Shown here piece by piece: positions 36,615 through 48,800 of a DNA stretch of 64,000 nucleotides. Under the pieces are notes generated by a model, which did no database searches, was not told the DNA's origin, and saw only the letters and a list, made by a program, of their open reading frames with translations. Both the position numbers and the translations under genes were made by a program. This DNA comes from Trema orientale. Its lineage: Eukaryota > Streptophyta > Magnoliopsida > Rosales > Cannabaceae. Position 1 is the first letter of the stretch. Each line of letters opens with the position of its first letter. Location of the stretch: the NCBI GenBank assembly GCA_002914845.1, contig JXTC01000245.1:166164-230163 (forward strand). Direction: 5' to 3'.

Positions 36615-37893
36615 ATGTCAAATCTCACAAAGCTTGAATTCGTTGTTTTTGAAATTTTGGGCAAGAATTATTTGACATGGACACTTGATGCTGAAATTCA
36701 CCTTAATGCTAAAATTCACTTTGATGCTATGAATCTTAGAGAAATAATAAAAGAAGGAAATACGGCATCTACTCAAGATCGCGCAAAAGCCATGATTTCC
36801 TTTGACATCATTTGCACGAAGGATTAAAAACTGAATATTAATGGTAAAGGACCTATCTGTACTCTGGCAAAGTTTAGAGGAAAGGTATGACTACCAAAAA
36901 ACCGTGATACTCCCTAAAGCTCGTTATGACTGGATGCACCTGTGTCTGGAGGATTTTAAAACAGTCAGCAAATATAATTCAGCAATATTTAAAATTACTT
37001 CTCAGTTAAAATTATGTAGAGAAAAGATTACTGACGAAGATATATTAGAAAAAACATACTCCACTTTCTATGCATCGAATATTGTCCTACAACAACAATA
37101 TCAGGAGCGCGGTTTTAAAAAATATTCTGAGTTGATTTCATGTTTACTTGTTGCTGAACAAAATCATGAGCTATTAATGAAAAACTATGAAATTCGCCTG
37201 ACTACTCCAACAACATTCCCTGAAGTAAATACTGTATCAACTACTAATTATGGCCATAGACGTGGTTGTAGTCGTGGTCGTGGCAGGAGTTATGGTCGAA
37301 ATTTTTCTTGGTATCGTGGTGGTCATAACAACTCTTCAAACTTCAAGAAAACTGTAACTCACTAGAAGTGGGGAAATAATAAAGAGATGCAAGAAAAGGA
37401 AAAAGGTTCACAATATAAACTATCCAAAAATCCTGCAAATCTTTGTTATAGATGTGGTATAAGAGGGCATTGGTCGTGTATCTATCATACGCCTAAGTAC
37501 CTTGTTGACCTTTACCAAGCATCATTGAAGGAAAAAGGAAATAGCATAGAGACGAACTTTGTTGAACAAAATGATCTTATGAATTTTGCCCATTTGGATA
37601 TTTCAGACTTCTTTGAAAATCCAACTGAGAAAAAATTAATAATAGGCCAGTAATGTCTAAGTTTATTATGTATAAGATTATGTAATCCTAGTCTGCTATT
37701 TTCAATTCATGTTTATATAGTGTATTACTTTTCTTAAGTTAATGTATTTTATTACATCTTTTATTTAACAATTATAGTTCTTTTACTTGTGAAGAAATAT
37801 GTTTCCACTAATATTACTTCGAAGACCAATGGTGAAAATATTTATCTAGTAGATAGTACCACAATTCCTTAAAGATAAAAAAAACTTCAATAA

Positions 37894-38490
37894 GGCCACG
37901 TTTGGTGAGCCGTATTGTATTGTATTGTATTGTGATGTATTGGATTGTATTGTATTATATTATTCTATTACAGTACTATGCTTGGGGTTGTATTTGTATT
38001 AAGATGTTGTATTAAAAAGTTAATTTTGAAAAATACTATTTTTAAAAATTTATTTAGAAAAATACCATTTTAAAAAATATTTAGGAAAATATCACTTGTA
38101 AAATTACCACTTTTTTAAAAATTATTTACGAAAAAATCATTTTTTTAGATATAAATTTAGAAAAATACTACTTTTAAAAATTTATTTAGAAAAATACTAC
38201 TTTTGAAAAGGATAAAGTGGCGTGAGAGAGAAAGTGATAAGAGAGAAATTAAGAACAGAAAAAGTGAGGAGATTGAGTATTGTACAATACTATGTTAAAG
38301 TTAAAATTATGTAATACAGTGTAATACATATATTTTATTCTGTATTAGTTATTCTGTATTAGATAATACTCTCCGTATTGTATTAAATTTAATGCCGTAT
38401 TAAATAATACAATACAAAGGTACAACCAAACACAGTATTATGTTTAATTAATACAATACGGAGTCCTTATACAGTATACCAAACATGACC
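37894..38490. mobile_element. PIF/Harbinger-like MITE inside Copia-2
   Basis: The ends GGCCACGTTTGGTGAG and ATACCAAACATGACC are inverted repeats (11 of the first 13 bases pair). TAA precedes the left end and AAA follows the right, a possible decayed 3-bp duplication. Near the left end is a TATTG pentamer array (about 37913-37965), and the right arm has matching AATACAATAC sequence. Copia-2 coding sequence resumes after the right end (IIEGSGRAIIILPRG), so the insertion came after the retrotransposon. Confidence 0.7.
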
Positions 38491-39365
38491 AAAATTATTA
38501 TTATTAAAGGAAAATGTGAATATAATTTCAGGCAACACAAAAATAATTGAAGGTTCTGGAAGAGCTATAATAATACTACCTAGAGGAACAAAATTAATTA
38601 TAAATAATGCTTTATTCTCTAGCAAATCCACAAGAATTTGCTAAGTTTCAAATATATACGTTGCAATGGATATCATATTGAGACCACAAATGAGAACAAT
38701 ATAGAGTGTCTCTATATTATTTCCATTATCTCAAGCCAAAAGCAAATACTAGAAAAGCTATGTGCCTTTTCCTCTGGGTTGTATTACATATTTATAAGTA
38801 CGATTGAATCACATAATATGATGACCAAAAAGGATTATGATCCTAAAATTTTCTCTCTTTGGCATGACTGTCTAGGTCATCCTGGGTCAATTATAATGTG
38901 AAAAATTATTGAAAACTTGCATGGATATCCATTAAAGAACTAAAAGATTCTTTTGTCCAATAAATTTTTCTGTTCAGCTTGTTCTCAGGGCAAATTAATT
39001 ATTAAGCCATCTCTAACGAAAGTTGCAGTTGAGTCTCCTGCATTTCTAGAAAGAATTCAAAGAGATACATGTGAGCCTATTCATCTAGCATGTGGACTAT
39101 TTAGATACTTTATAGTGTTCATAGATGCTTTAACGCCTTGGTCACATGTTTGCTTATTATTTACTCGCAATATTGTATTTACGAGATTTTTTGCTCAATT
39201 AATTCGTTTCCAGACTATACAATAAAGACTATTCGTCTTAATAATGATGGTAAGTTTACATCTCAAGCTTTTAATAATTCTTGTATGTCAATTGGAATTA
39301 ATGTTGAGCGCCTTGTTGCCCACACATATACACAGAATAGTTTAGCTGAATTATTTATTAAACGC

Positions 39366-41089
39366 ATTCAATTAATTGCTAGACCATTATTAATGAGAAT
39401 AAAGTTACACGTTTCTGCTTGGGGGCATGCTGTATTACATACTGCTGCCTTTATTCGTATTAGACCGACAGACTATCAAAAATACTCCCCACTACAACTT
39501 ACTTTTAGTCAAGAACCAAATATTTCCTATCTACAAGTTTTGGGTTACATAGTATATATACTAATCGCTTCACCACAGCGCACTATGATGGGCCCTCAAA
39601 GAAGGTTAGGAATTTATGTTTGTCTTGAGTCTCCTTATATCATCAAATATCTTGAACCCCCTGACGGGTGACATTTTACGACACGATTTGCCGATTGTCA
39701 ATTTGATGAAATCAAATTCCCGCCATTAGGGGGAAAAAACAACAACTGGAAAAACGACTTGAAATTTCATGGAACTCATCATCATTATCTAATTTTGATC
39801 TTTACACTAGTTAAAGTAAACTAGAAGTTCATAAAATTATACATTCACAAGATATTATAAATTAATTACCTAATATATTCATAGCTATAAAGAGAGTGAC
39901 TAAGTCATATGTACCAGCTATAAATGAGAATAAATCAATTACCTAATTCAATTAATTGCTAGACCATTATTAATGAGAATAAAGTTACCTATTTCTGCTT
40001 GGGGGCATGCTGTATTACATACTACTGTCTTTATTCGCATTAGACCTACAGGCTATCAAAAATACTCCCCACTACAACTTACTTTTAGTTAAGAACCAAA
40101 TATTTCCCATCTATGGGTTTTGGATTGCATAAAATATATACTAATCGCTCCACCACAGCGTACTATGATGGGCCCTCAAAGAAGGTTGGGAATTTATGTT
40201 TGTTTTGAGTCTCCTTATATCATCAAATATCTTGAACCCCCTGACGGGTGACATTTTACGACACGGTTTGCCGATTGTCAATTTGATGAAATCAAATTCC
40301 CACCATTAGGGAGAAAAAAACAACAACTGGAAAAACGACTTGAAATTTCATGGAATTCATCATCATTATCTCATTTTGATCCTTACACTAGTTAAAGTAA
40401 ACCAGAAGTTCAGAAAATTATACATTCGCAAAATATTATAAATCAATTACCTAATATATTCACAGATATAAAGAGAGTGACTAAGTCATATGTACCAGCT
40501 ATAAATGAGAATAAATCAATTACCTAATTCAATTAATTGCTAGACCATTATTAATGAGCATAAAGTTACCTGTTTATGCTTGGGGGCATGCTGTATTACA
40601 TACTGCTGCCTTTATTCGCATTAGACCTATAGGCTATCAAAAATACTCCCCACTATAACTTACTTTTAGTCAAGAACTAAATATTTCCCATCTACTAGTT
40701 TTGGGTTGCATAATATATATACTAATAGCTCCACCACTGCGCACTATGATGGATTCTCAAAGAAGGTTGGGAATTTATGTTTGTTTTGAGTCTCCTTATA
40801 TTATCAAATATTTTGAACCCCCTGACGGATGACGTTTTACGACACGGTTTGCCGATTGTCAATTTGATGAAATCAAATTCCCACCATTAGGGAGAAAAAA
40901 ATAACAACTGGAAAAACGACTTGAAATTTTATGGAATTCATCATCATTATCTTATTTTGATCCTTACAGTATTTAAAGTAAACTAGAAGTTCAGAAAATT
41001 ATACATTCGCAAAATATTATAAATCAATTACCTAATATATTCACAGATATAAAGAGAGTGACTAAGTCATATATACCAGCTATAAATGC
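39366..41089 (+). repeat. Threefold tandem repeat (580-581 bp) of Copia-2 integrase segment
   Basis: Units begin at about 39366, 39946 and 40527, each with ATTCAATTAATTGCTAGACC. Each holds the integrase C-terminal part (HAVLHTAAFIRIRP, QKYSPLQLTF) and the following region up to TACCAGCTATAAATG. At the two internal junctions the sequence reads AATCAATTACCTAATTCAATT. After the third unit the normal downstream sequence follows (CTCCAAGTCGGACTGATATC). Each unit carries its own substitutions; units 2 and 3 share ACACGGTTTGCC where unit 1 has ACACGATTTGCC. Confidence 0.88.
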
Positions 41090-43029
41090 TCCAAGTCGGA
41101 CTGATATCCCTGTAGGATAATCTTTGAGCATAACAGCAAGTGAGTCTAAGGCACGCATGAAGCGTGGTAGATCAATTGGCTCTAAAGATAAAATTTCTAG
41201 GATGAAAAAGGGATATATTACATAAATTAGCCATCCTGAAAATAAAGATAATACTAAAGAAATAACCATGTTGCCAAAATAGACTATTAACATAACTAAA
41301 CAAATAACTCCAGAAGAGGTTCAGGTACCCAATGATATTGAAAATAAAGAGATCTTAATAAGTTATATCAATTCAGGAAAGGAATGGAATTACGATAAAA
41401 CTATTATCGACAATATATTTGTATATGCAGTAGCTACTGATATAACGAATGAAAATGAGGATCTTGAACCAAAATCCATCGAAGAATATCAACGTAGAAA
41501 TGATTGGCCAAAATGGAAAAACGCAATCTAGAAAGAACTAAATTCTCTTTAGGAAAGAGAAGTATTTGTACCTATTATCCAAACACCTAAAAGTGTGAAT
41601 TCAGTAGGGTACAAATGAGTCTTTGTACGAAAACATAATGAGAAAAATGAGATATATGACTTATAGCACAAGGTGTCTCACAAAAACTAGGAATAGATTT
41701 TGAGGAGACATATTCTCCTGTGGTAGATGCGATAATATTACGATACTTAATTAGTCTAGTAGTCTCTGAGAGACTTGAAATGCGTTTGATAGATATAACA
41801 ACATATTTATATGGGTCACTTGACAATGATGTTTATATGAAAATTCCTGAAGGATTTAAAATACCTGAAGTACTTAATACAAAACCGCAGGAAATGTCTT
41901 CAATAAAATTACAAAGATTTTTATATGGATTAAAGCAATCTGGACGCATGTAATACAACTATCTTAGTGAATATCTTTTGAATAAAAGATATGTGAATAA
42001 TCTTATTTATCTATGCGTCTTTATTAAGAGCTCAAAAATTGGATTTGCTATCATTACAGTATATGTTGATGATTTGAATATCATCGGGACTCTTGAAGAG
42101 AATAATGAGGCAATTGAATATTTAATGAAAGAATTCGAAATGAAAGATTTCACGAAAACAAAATTTTGTCTTCGTCTTCAGATCGAGTATTTACCATATG
42201 GTATACTTATACATCAGTCAACTTATACGGAAAAGGTCCTTAAAAGATTTTACATGGACAAAGCTCACCTATTGAGTACCTCAATGGTTACCAAAATGCT
42301 TGATGTAAATAAGGATTATTTTCATCCTCGAGAAGATAACGAAGAAATTCATAGTCCTGAAGTACCATATCTAAGTGCAATTGGAGCTCTTATGTATCTC
42401 GCTAATTGTACTCAGCTTAATATATCTTTTTTTTGTCAATTTACTGGCAAAATATAGTTCCGTTCTAACTCAAAGACACTGGAAAGGAGTTAAACAAATA
42501 TTTAATTATCTCCATGGATCGATTGACATGTTTATTTTATTCTAATAAATCTAGATCACAATTAATTGGTTTTGCAGATGCAGGATATTTGTCTGATCCA
42601 CATAAAGCTCGATCTCAAACAGGTTATGTATTTACTAGTGATGACATAGTAATATCCTGGCGTTCTATGAAACAAACCATCACTGCTATCTCTTCGAATT
42701 ATTCTGAAATAATTGCACTTCATGAGGCAAGCTGAGAATATATATGGTTGAGATCCATGATTCAACATATTCAATAAACATGTAAATTAACTTCCATCAG
42801 ATTGATTCCGACTGTAATATACGAGGATAATACTGCATGCATTGCTCAATTTAAAGGAGGCTATATCAAAAGCGATAGAACTAAACATATATCACCTAAA
42901 TTGTTCTTCACACGTGAACTTCAACAGAAAGGTAATATAGATATTTAACAAATTCGCTCTAATAACAACTTGGCAGACCTATTCACTAAATCACTCCCTA
43001 CCATAGTATTTAAGAATTTGGTGCATAAA

Positions 43030-43464
43030 NNNNNNNNNNNNNNNNNNNNNNNNNNNNNNNNNNNNNNNNNNNNNNNNNNNNNNNNNNNNNNNNNNNNNNN
43101 NNNNNNNNNNNNNNNNNNNNNNNNNNNNNNNNNNNNNNNNNNNNNNNNNNNNNNNNNNNNNNNNNNNNNNNNNNNNNNNNNNNNNNNNNNNNNNNNNNNN
43201 NNNNNNNNNNNNNNNNNNNNNNNNNNNNNNNNNNNNNNNNNNNNNNNNNNNNNNNNNNNNNNNNNNNNNNNNNNNNNNNNNNNNNNNNNNNNNNNNNNNN
43301 NNNNNNNNNNNNNNNNNNNNNNNNNNNNNNNNNNNNNNNNNNNNNNNNNNNNNNNNNNNNNNNNNNNNNNNNNNNNNNNNNNNNNNNNNNNNNNNNNNNN
43401 NNNNNNNNNNNNNNNNNNNNNNNNNNNNNNNNNNNNNNNNNNNNNNNNNNNNNNNNNNNNNNNN
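43030..43464. other. Assembly gap (435 N)
   Basis: An unbroken run of N. It begins inside the end of Copia-2 RNase H and is followed by a T-rich run (43465-43478). The missing DNA should hold the Copia-2 polypurine tract and perhaps its 3' LTR. The stated length may not be the true length. Confidence 0.98.
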
Positions 43465-45263
43465 TTTTTTTTTTTTTTGGAATGCAAATGGCGAAATTTT
43501 ATTATGGCATGTCAACAGCAATAGCTAGAGTAATAAACAAAAGACAAGATTTCTCTACATTCAAACAAGTCTTTATCATATTTCAAATATCAAATAGCTA
43601 TTCTGAACTTTATGTTAATATAATATTTTATTCTTGTCTCATTTTTTATTTTTCTACATTCAAATATCATATTTTGCTATTCTGAGCTTTATGTTAGTGA
43701 ATTAAAACAAATCATAATTTAAGATAATAAAATGAGAAATTTGAATCTATTGCATTTTATATTTCTCTCTCAATATAAGCACATATATTGTTGTATTTGA
43801 AGTTTTGCTATGCTGAGAGTGTTTGTATTATCTCAGTAATTGAGTTGTTTTGTCATTACGTTGAATCAGGATTGATCATCTTTGATGATTATGGTTCTTT
43901 TCTCTCATTTTTCAGGTTCCACTTCTCATGATTCGACAAAATTTATACCCTTTAGGTTAGATGTTGATGGTCAAAAATGAAACTGGCCTAAGGACAAAGC
44001 CTAAAAAAGACTTCTCATCCATATTGAGCCCTTGTGGCGGCATAAACCAAGTATTTTATGGATGCAATCATACAAAATCATGCTACATACATATCCATGC
44101 CATGCATAGACTAGTGTTGTATGTAATATGCTTAATGCTATGCCAAAAATACCAATTTGTAGACTCATGCCACATATAAATCTGCATGCAATATGTTAAT
44201 GTTCTCATATATAATGGCATGCTAAAGCAAACCTAATAACAATATACATGAAATGCAATACATGCAAATATGAAATTAACACATGCAGTATAGTTATATA
44301 CATGAAATCCTAAATTTATTAAGAATATATTATCTAATATAAATGTAATAATCCACGCCTATGAAATGAACCTAAGGCATAAAACAATGGGTTCATGAGT
44401 GGGTTGTAGAGCAAAAAATATAAAATATGGTGAAGTCTCATTAATAATTTAATTTAAGAGAGTTCAAAATATGCGCGATTCGATCTAATCCATATAAATT
44501 CATCCAATCTAATCTTATCTGTAAAGAATTTATGAAATTTGTACTTCTTCCAGTCAGAATTTATGAAATTTGTACTTCTTCCAATCGAATATACTTTTCA
44601 CCTTGAAAGTAACTATTCTAATCCAACCGAATATACTTTTCACCTTGAAAGTAACCAATCTAATCCTATCTACACTTATAAAATTATACATATTAAAAAA
44701 CTATTTATATTTATATACGAATGATATATATATCTTTTTAATTCATATATATTATAAAATTTTCTAGTTGGCCAAAAGATTATTGGACTTTACCTAAATG
44801 AGAGGTTCTTATGAAAAGAAAAGCTGGCCATAAAAATTAGGAGTGGAAATGGGGCAGACAAACTCGCCCTGCCCCACTATGGGTTAGTCTCGCTCCATCC
44901 AGCTGCGGGGACAGGGTGAGACCCTAATATGCTCTGCCCTGCTACATTGCCCCCATTTAAATTTTTTTTTTCTAAATTAGCTAAGAAAAAAAAATTATGT
45001 TAATCTAAGTTTCTGTTTTTGAGTGATAGAGATTCATGAGATTTGAGATTATCATATTCTTCTCTTTTTTTTTAAATTTTTTAACTCAAATATTCTCTTT
45101 GTCAACTAAATTTAATCCCATAAAACGATTAAGAAAGACTAGTTTATAATTAGCTTTTTGTAATTGTCACTGAATATATGCCAAATTTGTAGAGATATCT
45201 TACTTAATTTTCATTATGTAAATTCCTAGATTTTAGGATATTTAGTTTCTATTCACACGATGC
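43465..45263. other. Intergenic DNA with small tandem duplications
   Basis: Contains a duplicated block of TTCTACATTCAAA...CTGAGCTTTATGTTA type (about 43551-43617 and 43647-43700), and two tandem duplications at 44525-44586 (31 bp) and 44586-44669 (42 bp). A GC-rich patch at 44845-44955 (GGGGCAGACAAACTCGCC, then CTGCCCCAC) resembles the arm of a hAT-type MITE, but I found only one arm. No gene is recognised. Confidence 0.45.
44525..44669 (+). repeat. Two adjacent tandem duplications
   Basis: AGAATTTATGAAATTTGTAC starts at 44525 and again at 44556 (period 31). Immediately after, CGAATATACTTTTCACCTTG starts at 44586 and 44628 (period 42). Copies are almost identical, so the duplications are recent compared with the surrounding transposons. 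Confidence 0.8.
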
Positions 45264-45503
45264 CAGCACCAATCCATTAGATATTTTTTTTTTTAACCTA
45301 TACATAGGGATCATTTTGGCCAATTAAAATTTATCTTGCACATTTTTTAATAGTAGAAAATAACAGAGAGAAATAGTATTAATGATGCACGTCTTTTCAT
45401 GCACATCATTATACTGTTGGATCACTATTAGATGATGATCCAGTGGCTAAAAAAAAAAATACCTATACATAGGTTAAAAAAAATACCTACTGAATTGACA
45501 ACC
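45264..45503 (+). mobile_element. TA-microsatellite MITE, copy D
   Basis: Starts CAGCACCAATCCATTAGATA and ends CCTACTGAATTGACAACC. A (TA)n tract abuts the right side (about 45504-45518); the left side has no TA tract. The interior matches copy B, with AGAGAGAAATAGTATTAATG, GCACGTCTTTTCATG and GATGATGATCCAGTGGCT-type words. Confidence 0.7.
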
Positions 45504-45756
45504 ATATATATATATATACATACACATATGTATATACTTCAATTATGCTAAATGAACAAACCTAAAACTTCAGCCTAGATTTATTTATTTGTTTATTTTA
45601 TGAAAATGCCATCTAAGCTTTTCAAATAAATAAAACATCATCATTTTTTTTATAAAAAAAAAAAAGATTTTTGTGCTCATCTCCCCATTGTTCTTCATTT
45701 AGCTTGTTGCTTTCTATCATATACATATATATATTGATATAAATAAACCAAATTAA

Positions 45757-45848
45757 TTAAATCTACACTTTTTCTTCCATATTTGAAAAAAAATATATGT
45801 TATTAAATCTACACTTTTTCTTCCAAATTTTAAAAAAAATATATGTTC
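45757..45848 (+). repeat. Tandem duplication, 46-bp period
   Basis: TTAAATCTACACTTTTTCTT occurs at 45757 and 45803, and each copy runs to AAAAAAAATATATGTT. Two copies only. Confidence 0.75.
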
Positions 45849-45965
45849 ATATAAATATATATTATGTCTATTAAATGCACATATGCTAACTAATATGACA
45901 TACATTACTAAAATATTTTCAGTTCCAATAAAACTATCAATCATATCCTATCCGTAAAGACATAT

Positions 45966-47330
45966 TTTTTTTTGAAGGAAAAAACCGAAATTCTTTATTG
46001 AATAATATCATCTACTACATGAGAAGCAATACAACCAGGAATTTCCTCAAGGATAATGGAATCACTACTAGAGGTGAAATATAATTTAGCTAGTGAGTGG
46101 ACAACCTTATTCTCATCTCTAGAAATAAAGTCACAAGAACGACTACCAACATCCTTAAGAAGAGAAACAATATCTAATTATCAGATCATCCGAAGAAAAG
46201 CCCAAAGTGGAATTGATCGCGTGAATAGCATTGAGGCAATCACTCTCCACAACACTAATAAGCAAACTGGACTCTTTAGCAAATAGGAGGCCTTCTCGAA
46301 TGGCAGCCAATTCAGCTATGAACAGGGATGGAGGTACTCTTTGTCTTGAGCCCCCACTCATTTCTTTATTTCCTTTGAAGAGGCCAAAAAATTTATATGT
46401 ATATATAGTTTTTTTTAGCTTAAATTATATGTAGAGTCCCCACTAAAAAATAGAAAAATTATAGAATAGCCCCATAAATAGATAAAATATAATTTTATAG
46501 GCCCTACTAGAGAAAATTTATGCTCTGTCCCTCCTTGGCTGTGAAATGGTCAAAACATGCAAAAGTCTTCTTAGAAAGAGCACAAACGCATTTCCCCAAA
46601 GTCATTACGGACAATCACCCCAAACCCCACCAGTCCAAGCTCAGAAGAAACAACGACATCAACGTTCATTTTTAATAACCCAGCCGCGGGACGTCTCCAG
46701 TTTTTACGAACCACCGAATCGCTAGCACTCGAAAAATCAATAACTCGAGACTTAGCTTAAGTTGATACTCAAATAAAAATCGCCTAGAGTCTTCTAAAAT
46801 CTCATCAGCTTCCCTATACCTATTCCCATGTTTAGCACTATTGCGCTCCCTCCACAGATTCCATGACACAACACACCAAGCTTCAAAATTGTCTCGACTA
46901 AGCTCCCCAAACAAACCCAATAAAAAACCATCAACATTCAACAGGGAAGTTTTTAAAATTCATCATGGTAGTCCATCACGGGGACTTTTCCCCAACAAGA
47001 CTTCGAGACAACATAGAATACCAAAGAGTGCATAAAATCTTCACTATGATATCAACACCGATCGCAACCACGAGGATAGTAGACCCCCTTGATTAGGTAA
47101 TGAATTTATAGTCGGAAGGATATTATGGAAAACTCTTCACCAAAAAAAAAAAACTTTTACTTTAGCGGGTATATTGAGCTTCCATATACCTTCCCACCAC
47201 TTTGAATCTTCGGACGTACAAGAAAACCCACTACAGCTTCCACAGTAGACAATGAACTTTGTCCGATGAAGAAATCTCATCCAACTTTTATGGTGATTGA
47301 CATTTATTGAATGAAATTTTATAATATATA
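45966..47330 (-). pseudogene. Second L1-type LINE 3' fragment
   Basis: On the - strand a zf-RVT relic (about 47235-47155: WWEGIWKLNIPAKVKVFF) is followed by the WNLWRERNSAKHG linker (about 46941-46672) and an RNase H relic (about 46361-46155: FIAELAAIREGLLFAKES). The 3' end matches that of the LINE at 13185 (AATTCTTTATT, ACAACCAGGAATTTCC). A T run at about 45965-45974 is the A tail. Several frames are broken. The TA-MITE copy E lies just upstream of its 5' truncation point. Confidence 0.72.
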
Positions 47331-47347
47331 TATATATATATATATAT

Positions 47348-47588
47348 GGTTGCCAATCCGGTAGGTATTTTTTTTTTTTATCTATGTGTAGGTATTTTTT
47401 TTCTAACCATTGGATCATCATCTAACAATGATCTAACGGCTAAAATGAGATGTATGAAAAGACGTGCATCATTAATACTTTTTCTCTCTCCTATTTTTTA
47501 ATATAAAAAATGTGCAAAAAAATTTTTTATTGGCCCAATTGATACCTATGCATAAGTAAAAAAAAAAATACTTACTGGATTGGTGCCC
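47348..47588 (-). mobile_element. TA-microsatellite MITE, copy E (inverted)
   Basis: Reads in reverse relative to copies A-D: left GGTTGCCAATCCGGTAGGTA, right TACTGGATTGGTGCCC. (TA)n tracts abut both sides (about 47327-47347 and 47589-47607). It contains GACGTGCATCATTAATAC, the reverse of the copy B block. Confidence 0.75.
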
Positions 47589-48800
47589 TATATATATATA
47601 TATATAACATAAATTTGATAGAGATAATTGTCTACAAAATCAGCTCAGTTTTTCATATCAAATATTACACGAAGAAACATAAAAAAAAAAAGTTTTAAAA
47701 CAGGACAAATGTACTAATTTCCAAAATATGTTGCTGAAAATTCTCTTATTACAAGAACAACGACAAAATTTACATGTTGCCAAAAGCTAACGGATTAAAA
47801 GTATCATGCTTGAACCAATGGCTTTCTCCCACCGAAAGATGGATGTTCATGCCAGCCACAAAGAATCAAAAAATTATCCACCAAATTCAATTATTTATCA
47901 GAAATAACAGAGCCTAAGATATTGCTTGATAAAAATATATTGCTCAGTAAGTATAAATTCTTTTATGGCCAATATCTGTTCTAGTAAGTATTTAGTTAAT
48001 AAACGGAAGATATAATATATATATATATATGTAATATAAACACAGATAACAATTTGTAAATCATAAATACCCTGTGTTAAGGATAGAAAAGATCCCACAT
48101 GGAAGCAATACCAAATTTGGTCTAATTAAATGTAAGAGATGCTAAGAAGAGTAATGTAGTTAATGCTAATGCCAATACAAATCAACAGTTAAAAAAAAAA
48201 ATCCATGGAAATTTATTAAAAATTATGAACACTGGTAAAAAGTTATTAGAAAAGTAGCAAGCAATTTCTGCACCACATTTTTTAGGCCAAAAAAAAAAAA
48301 ACCTGCTCTTGACGATAATCTACACTGCAATAGCCAAGCCATGGTCAGGGTTCCTTTTCTCATCCAAATGCCTAAGTTAGCTAAAACAACTTCATTAGGC
48401 TGAAAGATATCCATTAGAGAGCACTAAATCAAGGCAATCAGCATCCCACTTAAAGATATCCACAGCTGAAATCGATTCAGTTGGTATGCACAGGAATCCC
48501 TCCTGATACACCACGATCTATCACCAACAGATCAGCACTTAAGATCCCTATCAGGTGAACTCTTCTTGAAATCTCTTCAAGAAGCCATCAAAGCTGAAAT
48601 GAATAACACTAAGAAACAACTCTGCACCTTATGCTTCGTATGTGGAAAGATATATCCAGAGGCTCAAGGAAAAAGAATCTGATAAGCGGATTTTCATACT
48701 CAGCTCATCAAGGTACAGTCCTGACAATCAGCAGTGTAGATGGAGACAAAAACCATTATAACAAAAACCATGTCACTCAAGAGATAAGAAGAGAAAAGAA
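47589..48800. other. Unassigned region with a weak minus-strand coding signal
   Basis: AT-rich to about 48220. From about 48500 down to 48280 the - strand reads in coding-like style in two frames (VDIFKWDADCLDLVLSNGYL, then FQPNEVVLANLGIWM), separated by a stop and a frame change. I do not recognise either. They may belong to a decayed gene or a spliced transcript whose other exons I cannot see. Confidence 0.3.

Larger units (their letters stand above)
36615..43029 (+). pseudogene. Copia-2 gag-pol, broken and internally triplicated
   Basis: gag starts at ATG 36615 (MSNLTKLEF, GKNYLTWTLDAEIHL). It shifts frame near 36830 and continues at 36841-37653 with KARYDWMHL, GFKKYSELISCLLVAEQN and a zinc knuckle, CYRCGIRGHWSCIY, whose last Cys has become Tyr. 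The protease start YLVDSTT (about 37845) is cut by a MITE (37894-38490). The pre-integrase (WHDCLGHPGSIIM) and integrase follow in two frames at 38638-39671, then a tandem triplication. Reverse transcriptase lies at about 41700-42457 (FLYGLKQSGRM; VYVDDLNIIGT), and RNase H at 42514-43020 (GFADAGYLSDPHKARSQTGY; YEDNTACIAQ; NNLADLFTKSLP). The element enters the N gap before any 3' LTR. Confidence 0.88.

Noticed and set aside
39366..41089. Integrase triplication as a simple assembly duplication
   Set aside because: Each unit carries its own substitutions, so exact read-stacking error is unlikely. The nearby gap means long-read confirmation is still desirable.
42945..43524. Long open frames across the gap
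   Set aside because: They exist only because N codons are not read as stops.
44845..44955. Second GC-rich hAT-type MITE
   Set aside because: Only one arm with GGGGCAG/CTGCCCC words is visible; no opposite end or 8-bp duplication was found, so it is only noted within the intergenic entry.
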